Assembly (NCBI GenBank): GCA_949825065.1
Contig: OX463859.1
Coordinates: 23,391,847-23,455,846, forward strand
Reading direction: 5' to 3'
DNA length: 64,000 nucleotides
From: Odontocerum albicorne
Taxonomy: Eukaryota; Arthropoda; Insecta; Trichoptera; Odontoceridae
Both the position numbers and the translations under genes were made by a program. Positions 34,401-44,337 of this stretch are shown piece by piece. The notes below the pieces were generated by a model, which saw only the letters and a program-made list of their open reading frames with translations, searched no databases and had not been told where the DNA came from. Position 1 is the first letter of the stretch. Each line of letters opens with the position of its first letter.

Positions 34401-37400
34401 TAATACCACAGTAGTCAATAAATACATGGTCGATTCGAGATTCAATAAATGGAGGAAATTGCGGCCAATGGCAAGGACAGTAAATGGAAAACAAATGTTT
34501 ATCCCAACTAAGGATCCATAATTTTATCTTTGTTGCAGAATACACATACATACATACCATTATGTAATTTCTCTGTTGGGGTAGGTAAAGAGGATAGAGT
34601 GTCAGAATTTCCTATTTTGACATACGAGTACATTCTTCACCTTTGCCACATTCATATGCATTCTCATACAACTTCTATGATTTCTCTGTCTTTCCATATT
34701 TCCTTTTTTCAGAATATTATGTTATTCACTTGATCCAACCATACTTTCCTTGATCTTTCTCTCACATGCCTTCCATTCATATTTGCACTGCATATCTTTT
34801 TAGTTTGCCTTTCTTCAGTAATTCGTTCCACGTGCCTAAACCATCTCAGCATGCTCTTCTTTATCTTTCTTAACACATCAGCTTTAAGTTTGCATTCATC
34901 CCTTGTCACTTCATTCCGTATTCTGTTAATCAATGTCACTCCATGTATTATTTATTCTCAATGCGGATAGGAGCCAAATAATGTCTACAGCATTTATTTG
35001 GCTTCTATCAGTATTTTTCCACGTCCAGATTTCTCTACCATACATCAAAGTTGTAGAGTAGTCAATTTCATTAAACAAAGTCTATCTTCATAAGTCAGAT
35101 GTCTTGGAATTTGTAGTGCGTGTCTTAATACCCGATCAAGAAGATCAATGCCCTTTCTATTATAGTGCATGTCTTAATACCCGATCAAGAAGATCAATGC
35201 CCTTTCTATTATAGTGCATGTCTTAATACCCGATCAAGAAGATCAATGCTCTTTCTATTATAGTGCATGTCTTAATACCCGATCAAGAAGATCAATACCC
35301 TTTCTATGATAGTGCATGTCTTAATACCCAATCAAGAAGATCAATGCCCTTTCTATTATAGTGCATGTCTTAATACCCGATCAAGAAGATCAATGCTCTT
35401 TCTATTATAGTGCATGTCTTAATACCCGATCAAGAAGATCAATACCCTTTCTATGATAGTGCATGTCTTAAAACCCGATCAAGAAGATCAATACCCTTTC
35501 TATTATAGTGCATGTCTTAATACCCGATCAAGAAGATCAATACCCTTTCTATTATAGTGCATGTCTTAATACCCGATCAAGAAGATCAATGCCCTTTCTA
35601 AAATAAGGGTTCTATATTTGGTTATCAAATTCTAGTCAAGATCTTACATAGGTCTAAAAGACTAATAAAAACAAAATAGAACCAAAAATATTAAATTTTT
35701 TAAACAAGCTCAAAGAATTAACTTACCAAATCACAGATGTCATCTGATTGTTCTTGCATTAATAGTTTATTAACTAATATTGCAGTTTCCTCTGTCTACA
35801 AGAAATTAAAGGAATTGGTCAAGGTTCAAAACTTTTATTGATAAAATTATACCTTAAGGACTCTTTAACATAAAACAACCTCCGTGGCCTAGTTGGTAAG
35901 ATGTCTGTCTTACAATTCAGAGGTTGCAGATTCGATTCCCGTTGGTGACCCTTTTTCAAAAGGGTTCAAGTATAGTTTTCATATTTCTGGGTGGTTGGAA
36001 GAGATTGCCACATGACTTTAAACATCTTGGTACAATAATAGCATAATAATATACAGTTCAATGATGTTGACAAAAGTGCTTAAAACATATTAATGAATTA
36101 AGCTTTCATAAAAGTAAATTTTTCCATGATCTTAAATTAAAGAGTTTTAAAAACATAAAACAGTACTTATTGACATACGAGGGTCATCCAGAAAGTAAGG
36201 TTACAACATTTATGTAGGATCGAAAAATGTTTGTATTTAATTGAAATTCACAGGATACTTCACAAATATATTAAACTATTTTTCAACGTAATCGCCGTCG
36301 AGATCAAGACATTTCTGTAGTCGGGGCACCAGCTTTTGTATGCCAGTGTCATAGACCTCCGCCGCCAGCTCTTTCAGCCACTTCTTCACAGCTTCCTCGA
36401 CTTCCTGATCGTTGGAAAATTGTTAGGGTATAGTGACACACCTATGTCTCATCCGCCGTCACGATAGAGTTCAGAGAAGCTTCTCCCTCCTGTGCAAAAC
36501 GATCCAAAAATTCCCGCGCGGCTGTCGCGCGATTTTGACGGTGCTCCGATGTGAGCATTCTTGGCACCCATCTCGCACACAACTTCTTAACTTCTGGCAC
36601 CCATCTCGCACGCAACCAAGTTTTTCCGACACAATATCACCAAGGAGATTTCGAGAAATGTCAGGGAATTCTTCGTGAAGGTCGTCAAGCGTCACACGGT
36701 GGTCATTTCGCACTTGTTCTTCAATTTTTTGCACAAGTTCGTCAGAAATCACTGCCTTGCCTCGTCGTATCAGTACGGCCTTCTCTGAACAACCTAACCC
36801 ACTTCGTGAAATGTTGTCGACTCATCACATCACTACCATAAACTTCCACGAGCTTCCGATGGATATTCGCGGTGGTATTGTTCTGCGAAGTCAAAAACCG
36901 GATGACCGCGCCGATCTCGCACGGATGGGAGGTGGCGGGAGCGCGCGACGACCTCTTCATCCGAAGAATTTACTGGGACTGAACGAAATGGCCGACAAAC
37001 AAACTAACCGTTAGGATCCCCCCTACACGCCAGGTGTGCCAACTTCGAAACAAAAAATTTCCCTCGGAGCCATTGTAACCTTACTTTCTGGATGATCCTC
37101 GTACTTTTGTCGTACAGTAGTCCCCCCTTATCCACGGAGAATATGTTCCAGGACCCCCAGTTGAAATCTGAAACTGCGGATTGAACCATACGCTATATAA
37201 ACATGCTATGTTTTTTTTTCCTATACACACATTTCTATGATAAAATTTAAATAATAAATTTGACACAGTAAAAGATTAACAACAATAAATAATGATAAAA
37301 TAGAAAAATTATGACAATATACTGTAATTAAAATAATTACACCAAAGCAAAGTTAGTCCGAACTCGAATTTTTTATTTATACTTGTACAGTACTGAAACA

Positions 37401-39328
37401 TGAACAATAAAAACCCAAGAACGAGAAGTGCGAGAATCAATTTCTTTAAGATGTTCAATTAATGTCGGATGCTGATCAGAAGAATTAATGTCTTCATACT
37501 CCACATGTTAAATGTGATGGTACAATTGTTCTAATATGCTTCTAGAGTATCTTGTCATTCTTTAGGCATATTTTCAGATATGACGTAGATAACCAGGAGA
37601 AATTGGTGGTCATGTGAAGTGTGCTCAATATATCCGAATTGTGTTTCGGACATGGCTAGAAAATAATATTGTCTTTGGTCCCAATAAACGAGCCTTTCGG
37701 TTTAGAGCCTCTGGAGTAGGCACGGAGCTTGTATTTCATAATTGAACGTGTTGGCAACATTACCAGTGTGTGTGAGTATTGTTACTAAATAAACTCTTTT
37801 ATTAGACTGGCACCACCATTAAACCAGAAACCTCCAGAAATATTATCACTGGGCTATGGAGGTTATTTGTTATTTGCCTGTCTCTCAAAATATCTTATTG
37901 TACTGAACTCAACCTTTTTGTGATGATGTGATAAATAAAGTAAGGTAAATGGGGTATGCATTGGGATATAGCTGTATCGGATGTATTGCCTCATGGAAAA
38001 ATAGAAAAAAATGTCACCTACTGGAACGTCGACTGTGTTTTTATTTTGACAAACTTATACTTGCCAAAGAGGAATCTTTACCCTGCTCTTCACCGTAAAC
38101 ACAAGAGCGGCAGCCATCCACTTATTTTAGGGTCTTTCTACAGGTGCTGTACAACAGCATTAAGCTTTTATTGATCTTAAGTTTCATTAAAATATTTCAC
38201 TCACTGAAATTATGGATAAAAAGGTACGACTGTATTTCAATGTTAACAATTATCAAATATATGGTATATACAAGAATAACTCACCGCATCGTTGCAATTT
38301 TGGCCTGTTTTGATAATATAGAACATAAAAATTGATTTGTCAAATAATTGATGAAATGAGAAATACAAAAGGGCAAGTAGTCTATCTGATTGCTTTCCAG
38401 AGTATATTAAACTGATCGTGCTAAGTGCATAAAATATATTCAACACAATGGAAACAAAAGATACGGAAAAAATCAAGAGCATTTTAAAAGAATATGCTAT
38501 ATACATATATCCTGGTATATCACATAAGTGGTCATATGTCTGCCATATCTTATTGATCTTATTGATCATTGTTTGTTTTCTAAGTTCTGTATTTGCTTCT
38601 TTATTCTTAGGCTTAACTTTGTTTTTCTCAATTTTTATGTACTTCTCTATCACACCTACAACAACACTATATTTGCACATTTTTGCTAGTTCTTTATTGA
38701 CACATTTCAAATTATCCGTCAACATTTTCATATATAAACTGAAAATCATCAAAGCTATATTGGTCATAAAACTTGGAACATACAAAGCTATAACCATTTG
38801 AATAGAAGGTCCGTGATTGAAAGATTTTATTATTATTAAATAGTTTCCAAATAATAATATAATATATATTAAAGGGGTTATGAATAATATTAAAAAATTA
38901 TTACGCTGCATATTTTTATAATTTCTTTTAACTCCCATTTTGACTAACATATCATCAGCGTCAATAAAGGCTTTAACTGCTACTGCATATCGGTCGATGT
39001 TTGTAAAGTTTTCCATGCTAATAATACATAAAGTTATCAAGCCTTGGTACAGTTGAAATTTTTCTGTAATTTTATAAATAAGTGACAAATTGATCAGAGA
39101 AATACTTGTTTCTTCTGAAAAATGAACTTTTATAACGCTTAATATATAAAGAATCGATACGATGATTGTGTAAACAAAATAAGATTTCAAAATTTTTGTC
39201 TTGGCAACCTCTTTCCCCACTACATAGTAAAATGGTGCCAGATTATAAATGTTGCAAAAAAAAAAAACAGTATTTAAACTTTCAGTAAAGTTTTTTGGCT
39301 TAAAATACTTTTCAATTATTTTTGACAT
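25467..39328 (-). CDS. Gustatory receptor, four exons, very large introns
   Basis: Exons are 39328-38285, 35795-35727 ([20 protein letters not shown] and three more codons, donor GTAAGT), 32143-32054 ([20 protein letters not shown] to FLFT, donor GTGAGT) and 25526-25467 ([19 protein letters not shown], stop TAG). All introns are phase 0. The protein is about 420 aa: an N-terminal cytoplasmic start, seven predicted membrane segments, the [10 protein letters not shown] motif before TM6 and the [10 protein letters not shown] tail that defines the GR family. An upstream ATG at 39358 in the same frame would add ten residues; MSKIIEKYF is preferred by match to the neighbours. Introns of about 2.5, 3.6 and 6.5 kb carry several transposons, tandem arrays and the H2B-bearing LTR element. 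No break was seen in the exons, so the gene may still be spliced. Confidence 0.88.
25611..25947. mobile_element. pogo/Tigger-like MITE
   Basis: It begins CAGTGGAACCTCGGTTTTC after TA and ends near GTTCGAGAACAAAGGTTCCA, an imperfect inverted match. CAGTGGAACCTCGG is a classic pogo/Tigger terminus. It lies in the last intron of the receptor gene, 85 bp from the last exon. Confidence 0.75.
26302..27264 (-). mobile_element. mariner element, family 1, internally deleted (963 bp)
   Basis: Terminal inverted repeats are CGAGGCATATCCAGAAAGTA and its complement, with TA at 26300-26301 and 27265-27266. Minus-strand frames: 27133-26894 holds part of the N-terminal DNA-binding region; 26802-26401 holds the second half with HDNARPH and [12 protein letters not shown]. 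The middle, including the first catalytic aspartate, is lost; the junction near 26875 lies in a repeated AATTGTGG-like microhomology. Not functional. Confidence 0.92.
27363..27590 (+). repeat. About 79-bp tandem repeat, 3 copies
   Basis: The unit contains TTTCGTATTATGTTATACG and CACATGTAACTACAGCATTT. It starts inside the LINE 3' end, so a piece of the LINE was amplified in tandem. Confidence 0.85.
27795..27985 (+). repeat. About 40-bp tandem repeat, 5 copies
   Basis: The unit is CATACCAAAGTCTTCCGAAC then AATCAAGAACTAATGTATTG. One further copy resumes at 31858-31895, so the 3.87-kb block 27990-31852 is a nested insertion into this array. Confidence 0.85.
28052..28637 (+). repeat. 5' LTR
   Basis: It starts TG and ends CA. 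A TATA-like GGTATAAATTAC near 28338 is followed by GAATTAAAG (polyadenylation-like) near 28360, consistent with U3 then R order. The three differences from the 3' LTR that I see are near 28510, 28530 and 28606. Confidence 0.93.
28639..28650 (+). promoter_or_regulatory. Primer-binding site, with repeated copies downstream
   Basis: TGGTGACCCCGA follows the 5' LTR after one base and would pair with a tRNA ending TCGGGGTCACCA. Similar units follow: TGATGACCCCGC near 28696 and TGACGACCCCGC near 28799, each preceded by a copy of the LTR end (CGTTACAT or CGCTACAT). The tRNA partner is not identified. Confidence 0.65.
28868..29113 (+). CDS. Histone H2B-derived ORF captured in LTR element (C-terminal two thirds)
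   Basis: The frame is open from about 28823 to the TGA at 29111-29113. From 28868 it follows histone H2B: an EQVQLDTAI segment (H2B KQVHPDTGI), then [39 protein letters not shown] and AVT plus five residues and stop, exactly the H2B end. About 70% of roughly 66 aligned residues agree with a typical animal H2B as I recall it. This covers histone-fold helices 1-3 and the C-terminal helix; the basic tail and first part are absent. Changes include R to M in the HYNKR loop and loss of the lysine normally ubiquitinated near the end (AVTK to AVTQ). The first in-frame ATG is 28910; a GTG at 28874 is in frame. Codons end mostly in G or C. Whether it is translated is unknown; it is not a normal histone gene. 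Confidence 0.9.
   Translation, partial: EQVQLDTAIISSNAMSIMNSFVNKIFERNAANANRLAHYNKMSIITSREIQTTVKILLPGELAKHAASKDTRAVTQIQHNI
29114..29774 (+). other. Interior of LTR element downstream of H2B frame
   Basis: GC-richer DNA with short overlapping frames of low-complexity composition (His, Pro, Thr, Ser). It includes ATCGATACAACCACG-type repeats near 29230-29285. No retroviral-type domain was recognised. The polypurine tract AGGAAGGGAG at 29762-29771 directly precedes the 3' LTR. Confidence 0.7.
29310..29515 (+). repeat. About 71-bp tandem repeat, 3 copies
   Basis: The unit contains CCACCATCATCAAGCCACCG, AGATCAACCTTCCACATCGG and AAGCCATCTGCAACTTGATC. It lies inside the LTR element and could encode repeated residues if translated, but no known domain. 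Confidence 0.85.
29775..30360 (+). repeat. 3' LTR
   Basis: The same length as the 5' LTR and about 99.5% identical by eye. Followed by CTTG, the target duplication. Confidence 0.93.
30518..31852 (-). mobile_element. mariner element, family 1, near full length (1335 bp)
   Basis: Same terminal repeats as 26302-27264, with TA at 30516-30517 and 31853-31854. Minus-strand frames at 31684-31472, 31511-31059 and 31037-30624 cover the whole transposase: N-terminal HTH region, SRSLLHETI linker region, catalytic [20 protein letters not shown] and [12 protein letters not shown] (DD34D spacing). Two frameshifts separate them, so the copy is broken although all domains remain. It sits at the edge of MITE copy 3, in the last intron of the receptor gene. 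Confidence 0.93.
32215..32400 (-). repeat. LINE 3' end fragment, antisense
   Basis: Read on the minus strand it resembles the 3' end of the LINE fragment at 39990-41290: a GGGGATGCTATTAG run and a GGTGTATCTTGGCC run correspond to GGGATGTTATGAG and GTGTATCTCAGCTG there. A similar piece follows the gap at 3959-4000. Confidence 0.5.
32395..33520 (+). repeat. Complex nested tandem array
   Basis: Repeats of AAAGAAAAAAATAATAATAA then ATTATTTCCAAATATAATTT alternate with TTCAAGTTCTATAGAAGGAAC and TTTTAGATAACTC. Short units are nested in longer blocks of about 290 bp that recur. It is in intron 2 of the receptor gene, close to the acceptor of exon 3. No coding. Confidence 0.92.
33665..33965 (+). pseudogene. 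Tc1-like transposase C-terminal fragment
   Basis: Plus-strand frames read [16 protein letters not shown], then [20 protein letters not shown] and, further on, [21 protein letters not shown] sequence. QDSAPCHK and SPDINPIENLWA hold the second aspartate and the glutamate of the DDE triad in Tc1 transposases. Frames are shifted between segments and no ends were found. Confidence 0.8.
34067..34175 (+). repeat. About 60-bp direct repeat, 2 copies
   Basis: The unit ATGAGAAAATATCACT..TTGAGAAAATATCT..TTTGGCAGCATAGAACTG occurs twice in a row. Confidence 0.85.
34545..34990 (-). pseudogene. RTE-like LINE ORF2 C-terminus and 3' end
   Basis: The minus-strand frame at 34939-34709 reads [20 protein letters not shown], then [20 protein letters not shown] and [36 protein letters not shown] and GRPRKxWxDQ are signatures of the end of RTE-like LINE proteins in insects. 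This is the most intact of four copies of this 3' end in the window. Confidence 0.85.
35112..35600 (+). repeat. 49-bp tandem repeat, about 10 copies
   Basis: The unit is GTGCATGTCTTAATACCCGA, TCAAGAAGATCAATGCCC and TTTCTATTATA, with few changes between copies. It lies in intron 2 of the receptor gene, just downstream of exon 2. The unit is related to the adjacent LINE 3' sequence. Confidence 0.93.
35878..36060 (+). repeat. tRNA-derived SINE, family B
   Basis: The head CCTCCGTGGCCTAGTTGGTA carries an A box, and AGATTCGATTCCCGTTGG a B-box-like region, followed by a non-tRNA body with GGTTGGAAGAGATTGCCAC. The tRNA-like part cannot fold into a sound cloverleaf, so it is a SINE and not a tRNA gene. 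Confidence 0.75.
36178..37101 (-). mobile_element. mariner element, family 2, internally deleted (924 bp)
   Basis: Ends are CGAGGGTCATCCAGAAAGTA and its complement GAGGATCATCCAGAAAGTAA-like, with TA at 36176-36177 and 37102-37103. The minus strand encodes the N-terminal HTH region ([20 protein letters not shown], 36960-36742), the linker ([18 protein letters not shown], 36752-36471) and a C-terminal tail near 36290-36410. The catalytic middle is missing, and a 36-bp stretch near 36560-36610 is duplicated. It is in intron 1 of the receptor gene. Confidence 0.88.
37115..37985. mobile_element. pogo/Tigger-like element, decayed
   Basis: It begins CAGTAGTCCCCCCTTATCCA after TA, then GGACCCCCAG and AACTGCGGAT. 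At 37881-37960 CTCAAAATATCTTATTGTAC and TTGTGATGATGTGATAAA recall, from memory, the interior of vertebrate Tigger-type elements. The right end was not found and 37330-37880 is unexplained. A related fragment starts at 59870. Confidence 0.55.
38016..38165 (+). repeat. Dispersed repeat, shared with 56265-56430
   Basis: Both copies contain TGCCAAAGAGGAATCT, CCCTGCTCTTCAC and GCGGCAGCCATCCAC..TATTTTA, then GGTGCTGTACA. No coding or terminal structure was recognised. The copy at 56 kb has 25 extra bases. Confidence 0.7.
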
Positions 39329-39358
39329 GATTACTTCACAAGAAGTAAAATGATACAA

Positions 39359-39985
39359 TAATTCGTTTTAAAAATTCTTGTCATGTTTGATATTTGTATT
39401 AATTCTGATAAAATCTTAATGATCTCTGAAATAATCAGTTAAGTGTTATTTATTTTCAATTACATTCATTAATTTCTGATTATACCTTTTAAGTAATAAA
39501 CTTAAAAGATTATTTCATTAATTCACTGAAGATATTTTCTTCACATTCTTTTTAATTATTGTTATTTTAATTTTATTTTGTTATTTCTTAGCTTATTTTT
39601 TTATGCATATGGCATATGCATTCAAAGCATTAGTACTCAAAGACCAACAAAAGATTCTCAGCTCCAAAAACTGAATTCTACGAAGGATACTTATCCTAGA
39701 GCAGGCTGCAGAAGAATGGAAACAGAGATATGATGAAGAAACTCCAAAATGAACCAGACCATGAAATGTTTTTAGATAATTGTGCAGTAGGATCTTAGGA
39801 AGCTGAAAATAAATTAAGACAACTTTTCTCCAAGCCGAACAGTAGAATCGGCTTGAAGATCCCTTTCTGGGCTCTCAGAGAACACATGCCAGTGGCTAAA
39901 AAGTTTTCTAACTGGTTGGAGTCTATTAGTTACCACTAGAGACCATGCTTGATTATGGGTGCTTTCCCACCCCACGAGCCTTAAA
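39359..39985. other. 5' flank of receptor gene, no gene recognised
   Basis: AT-rich upstream region of the receptor starting at 39328. I could not pick a promoter element with confidence. Confidence 0.35.
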
Positions 39986-39989
39986 AATG

Positions 39990-41290
39990 GATGCCCCCAA
40001 AGGTCAATACTGAGTCCCTTACTCTTTAGCCTATATATAGTATGTTACATCCAATCTTCCAGATATTATAAAAAATTGTAGCTACCATATGTATGCGGAC
40101 GATACTCAACTTTATTATTCAGTCTGTCACTTAAAACATACATAAATTATGATCTTGAGCGGCTGATGATGTGGTCTGAGAGGCATGCACTTCTCTTAAA
40201 CTCTTCGAAGTCGGTCATAATTGTTATGGGTACAAGACAACAAGTCAAAAAGTTGATGGAACCTTCAGAAATAAAGAATGGTAATGCGATTGTACCTACA
40301 GAAAGCGTGGTGCGCAATTTAGGTGTGTACAGAAATTTGACTTGAAATTCGAGGCTCACTTTAAAACTAAATTACAATGGGTTTTTTTTGCGGCTTAAAA
40401 ATATTTCTCGCATCTATCAAAATCTATTGAAGCTAAACATAAATTAACCAATGTACTCATTATCCCAATAGTTGAAAATGGTGTTTGTATCTATGTAGCG
40501 TATGCTTTTAGAATACGGAAAAGAAGTTGCAAAGTTTACAAAATGCTTTGTGTAGGTATTGTTTCAACATCCGTTCCAGAGGATGTATCTCCCCTTTTAT
40601 GAGAGCTTTTAAAATTATTGACATGAAACAGAAACGGTTTCTTCACTTAAACGTACTCACGCATAAAATTATCAAGGTAAAAATGCCACTTTATCTCTTC
40701 GAAAAACTGAATTGGGCTAGAGATTTTCACGGCTGTGACACTAGAAGCAGAGAAACTCTTTTAATCATCCCGAGTCATAATGTAACATTATTCGAAGGAT
40801 CCTTTTCATACTCAGCCAGCAAATGGTAAAATGAGTTGCCTCTGTGTTTTTTTATTTTGTGATTTTGGCTCGTATTGGCTTTTCTCTGTTTTCGCTGGAG
40901 GTAAATAGGGGGTTGTGTGTGTGTGTTTTTTTTGTTATCTTCTCATTCATTTTTATATTACTGCTTATTTATTTTCATCTTGTATGAACGTGTTTGTATG
41001 TATGAACATCATTTTCCATATGGGATTTTATTTTGATAAAATTTGGACTCCTATCAGCTTTTCTCTTTTTATGCTGACAGTTAATCATATGTGGTATTTG
41101 TGGGTTCACTTTTTTTTTTCTGCCATATATTAATTTTTTGTTTTGTTCTTAGTCTATGTGTACAAGGGCTGTAAAACATCTGATATCCTCGCGGCTAGGC
41201 TCCCCTTGTATTAGTGTGGTGTATCTCAGCTGAAGGGATGTTATGAGAAAAATGCAAACTATTTAATGCTATATAAATCTCTGGGAATAA
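39990..41290 (+). pseudogene. Jockey/CR1-like LINE fragment (RT to 3' end)
   Basis: Plus-strand pieces in different frames: a PKGQY-VPYSLAYI segment near 39995-40035 (from a GxPQGSxLxPLLF motif), MYADDTQLYYSV at 40087-40122 (the RT catalytic box), then DLERLMMWSERHALLLNSSK and VRNLGVYRN. 40527-40829 ends SYSASKW before NELP, like the SFSxxxxRLWNxLP tail of Jockey/CR1 ORF2. The 3' region ends near GGGAATAAATATT. Multiple stops make it a relic. Confidence 0.8.
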
Positions 41291-41410
41291 ATATTTTGTT
41301 AAAGTAATAATTTTAAATTTATTTATAAAATTGTTTTCTGGGAAATTTAGAAAGTTAAACAATATTTTCAATATTTATTTATAGATTCATTATTTTCTTA
41401 CATGATTTGG

Positions 41411-41680
41411 GTGCATGGCTGCATGGTAACACACTGGACTTCCATGTGGAAGGTTGCCGGTTTGAACCTCGCACTGTGCTACTGCCCTCTAATGACACAG
41501 GCATTTCATTCCGCCTAGTATTCGAAGTTATAAAGATACCTATGACTTCGATCATATCTATTCTTTCAAAAAATAAGAGGAAAAAACATGACAGTGTGCT
41601 TCAATCATCTCACTTCTGTGTGCCATTGGATCCAGTACAGCTGTGTGATATACTCATGTTACCAAAATCATAAAAAAAGA
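41411..41680 (+). repeat. tRNA-derived SINE, family A, longest copy
   Basis: The head GTGCATGGCTGCATGGTAAC and B-box-like GGTTTGAACCTCG are followed by a body with GATACCTATGACTTCGATCA and a tail with GTGTGCCATTGGATCCAGT. This copy defines the family body; the copy at 43645 shares the body and the fragment at 46745 the tail. Confidence 0.88.
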
Positions 41681-41689
41681 TTCCTTACA

Positions 41690-43268
41690 GGAATCACTCT
41701 AAGTGTATTTTAATCAAAATGCACTTTATTTCCATTTGTTTATTTTAAAACATTCTCATCCACCCTCTATTAACCTACTAACCGATTATCCAAGTATACC
41801 ACAAATGCCGCGAAATAATCCACCCCCAACCATTTAATTAAGCAGTTAATTCTCCTTTCAAAATGTAAATAAATAAATCTATGAAACAACCGTGTAATCG
41901 AGATGTAACAGTCAGGAGTCACACGTGTCAACTTTGTTTATTCCAGGTTGACCAATGGCCAATGAATCATCTTCCACATAAATGTGCCAGTCATCTACCT
42001 ATCCAATAAAGAGTCATCCTTCAGCCTATTCATCATCACATCAGTATACATTTTTGTAGTATCTTTACTTATGTGATGGGGTGTAGCAAGATGGTAAGCA
42101 ATAGTACCTTACGGACAATACTAGCCCAGTCTAGGGTCACCTAGAAAGTACTCGGCCTCTGGTCTACTGACATTTTGATTTCAAATTCTTCACCTTTTAC
42201 TCCAAATAGCTGTCAGTGCACTACAGCGGCCACACCCCGGAAGCTGCGTGGGCCTGCAGACTAAACTTGGTGAAAGAGCACATAGATTGGCTTCTGTGTT
42301 TTCCCTATCCTCTCGCCTAATCCTTGTAACTCTTGTCCACTTTAGTATATCTCAAAACATTTCTATAACACTCCTGCTTCTATAGTACAACTGCACATTT
42401 TATCTTGGACCTAATACTATACCTCAAAATACTGCGTGTTGGCAGCAGGTCTCACAATATATACAACATGTATACAATTTCTATAATATCTATAGGATGC
42501 TGAAGGTAATGAGAAACCACTCTATTTTTCCCAAGAAATCCACATGAATATGCTCAACCGTTTGTGGATCACGTTCCTCAACCTTGAGGTCAGGATGAAG
42601 AAGATTTATGTGATCTATGTCTTAACATTTATAGTATTAAACCAACTAAATTGTAGGATATCCCAATGAAAAATCTTGAGAAAAAACCTGTAATTCTTGT
42701 ATTCTATGACTAAATACAATTTAGTTTAAACAAATTAATCTTGGGATGTAGAAATAAAATTATTAGTTTTACTATTCTTAAGGATTTTTTTAAAATTTCC
42801 ATTAAGTATTCTTAATAAGTACAGCAAAAAAAAAAAAATATTTTTTTATACATAATGGTATTTAAAGAAAATATTTTTTTAAACAAGTCTCACATTTGAA
42901 CTTAACGTCAAATAAATTTGTTGATTTTAATCAAGAAAAAAATACATAATATTTAGTTAATGAAATTGAAATGACGGGTATTGGGCCATCAAAATTTGTT
43001 GCCTCTTTTAGTAAATTTAATCACTTAAATTCCTATGGAATTTTAGCTAATCGGTTTGTTATTTAATCATCATCATCATCACCACTATGCATATGTTCCT
43101 ATTAGTGTAGGCAGTGAGCACAGAACAGCACTTCATCTTCTTCTGGCATACATATTTCACTTCTAGCATGTCTGTACACCTCGTTATGTATACTCTCTTA
43201 TTATAAAGGCTATTTACTTAGCGCTGTATCAGAGTTTCATTCATGAGATAATTTAATCAGATTAACTG
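41690..43268. other. No gene recognised
   Basis: AT-rich DNA with homopolymer runs (for example near 42825). Nothing supported on either strand. Confidence 0.4.
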
Positions 43269-43400
43269 TGAACTGACCACAGTATGACAGGACTTATCAT
43301 GTGATATTACGACAGAACTGACCATAGTACGACAAGACTTGTCATGTGATATTACGACAGAACTGACCACAGTACAACAGGACTTGGCACATGCCAACGG
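43269..43400 (+). repeat. About 52-bp tandem repeat, 3 copies
   Basis: The unit contains GAACTGACCACAGTA, GACAGGACTTATCATG and TGATATTACGACA. The third copy is truncated. Confidence 0.85.
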
Positions 43401-43644
43401 TACGACGGGACTTGTATATATTGTAATTTTCTAACTGTGTCAAGTTTGAGTTTTAGGTTACTTGCCTGCAGAGTTTTTTGCAATTTGTTGATCTTTGAGA
43501 AGTTCGTACAAAAAAGCTTGTAGTATGGCTATATTCAAACAGAAATTCAGGTTTATAAGTTTGAAAGCTAGGAGATACCATAAAGTTGAATAGAACATAC
43601 TAGAAAGACTAAAAATTGTTCAACATATAGATTCAATTATAATT

Positions 43645-43840
43645 GAAGTGCACTGCCATATGGAAGGTCTATACTTCGAATCCCATGCTATCATATTCCT
43701 GTAGAATGATACAGAATTCTTTTCCATTTAGTGTTCGGGGGTTTAAAGATACCTATGACTTCGATCATATCTATTCTTTTAAAAAAAATATGCCGGTATG
43801 CTTTGGAGTGCCATTCATTCCAGTAAGTTCATTGATAACA
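43645..43840 (+). repeat. tRNA-derived SINE, family A, deleted head
   Basis: GTGCACTGCCATATGGAAGG retains the edges of the head with an internal deletion. The body GATACCTATGACTTCGATCA is almost identical to the 41.4-kb copy. Confidence 0.8.
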
Positions 43841-44049
43841 TCACCGTAATATCTTAAATGATATTATAGTGATATTATAAATTTCTTTTTCGCAAATTGC
43901 GAAATTGAAAATTTGAGAATATTTTTTGACAACTTCTATGTCACTTTCATTTCAATGCCTTTTTGTCTTGAGCCCTTTGCCTGTGCACCTGTTATATCTG
44001 CCTAGTTATGCCACTGTATTTTAACATCTGTTCAAACACACTGCAATAA

Positions 44050-44337
44050 CTAGGCAGGTCACAAACACTTTTAGTTTAGGAAAGAAAAATAACACCAAGG
44101 AGATATAGTAGTCATCGTGGACGGGGTTCCACCGAGAAATATGTGGTCTCACAGACAAGCCCTCTAAACCATGCCGGGGAAGGATCGTCAAGTAAGATTG
44201 ATACGAGTGCCGATGGTGACGAGTCTATATGTGATGAAGATACTAATCTTCCCTGCAGAGTGAATAACGTATACGTCCATATCAACCATGAGGTAGTATA
44301 TCGGATGTATGCGTCACATAGATTAAAAATTATCATT
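44050..44337 (+). other. Unidentified open stretch
   Basis: A plus-strand frame at 44143-44352 reads IDTSADGDESICDEDTNLPC and then a hydrophobic end running into a minisatellite. A shorter, similar junction (GATGTATGC(A/G)TCACA then the AT-rich repeat) exists at 55765-55800, so it may be part of the duplicated receptor block. No family recognised. Confidence 0.3.

Noticed and set aside
35112..35600. CRISPR-like array
   Set aside because: Repeats are directly contiguous without unique spacers, in a eukaryotic genome; it is a minisatellite.
35878..35960. A tRNA gene
   Set aside because: A and B boxes are visible but the stems do not pair well and a SINE body follows. The same holds for the family A copies.
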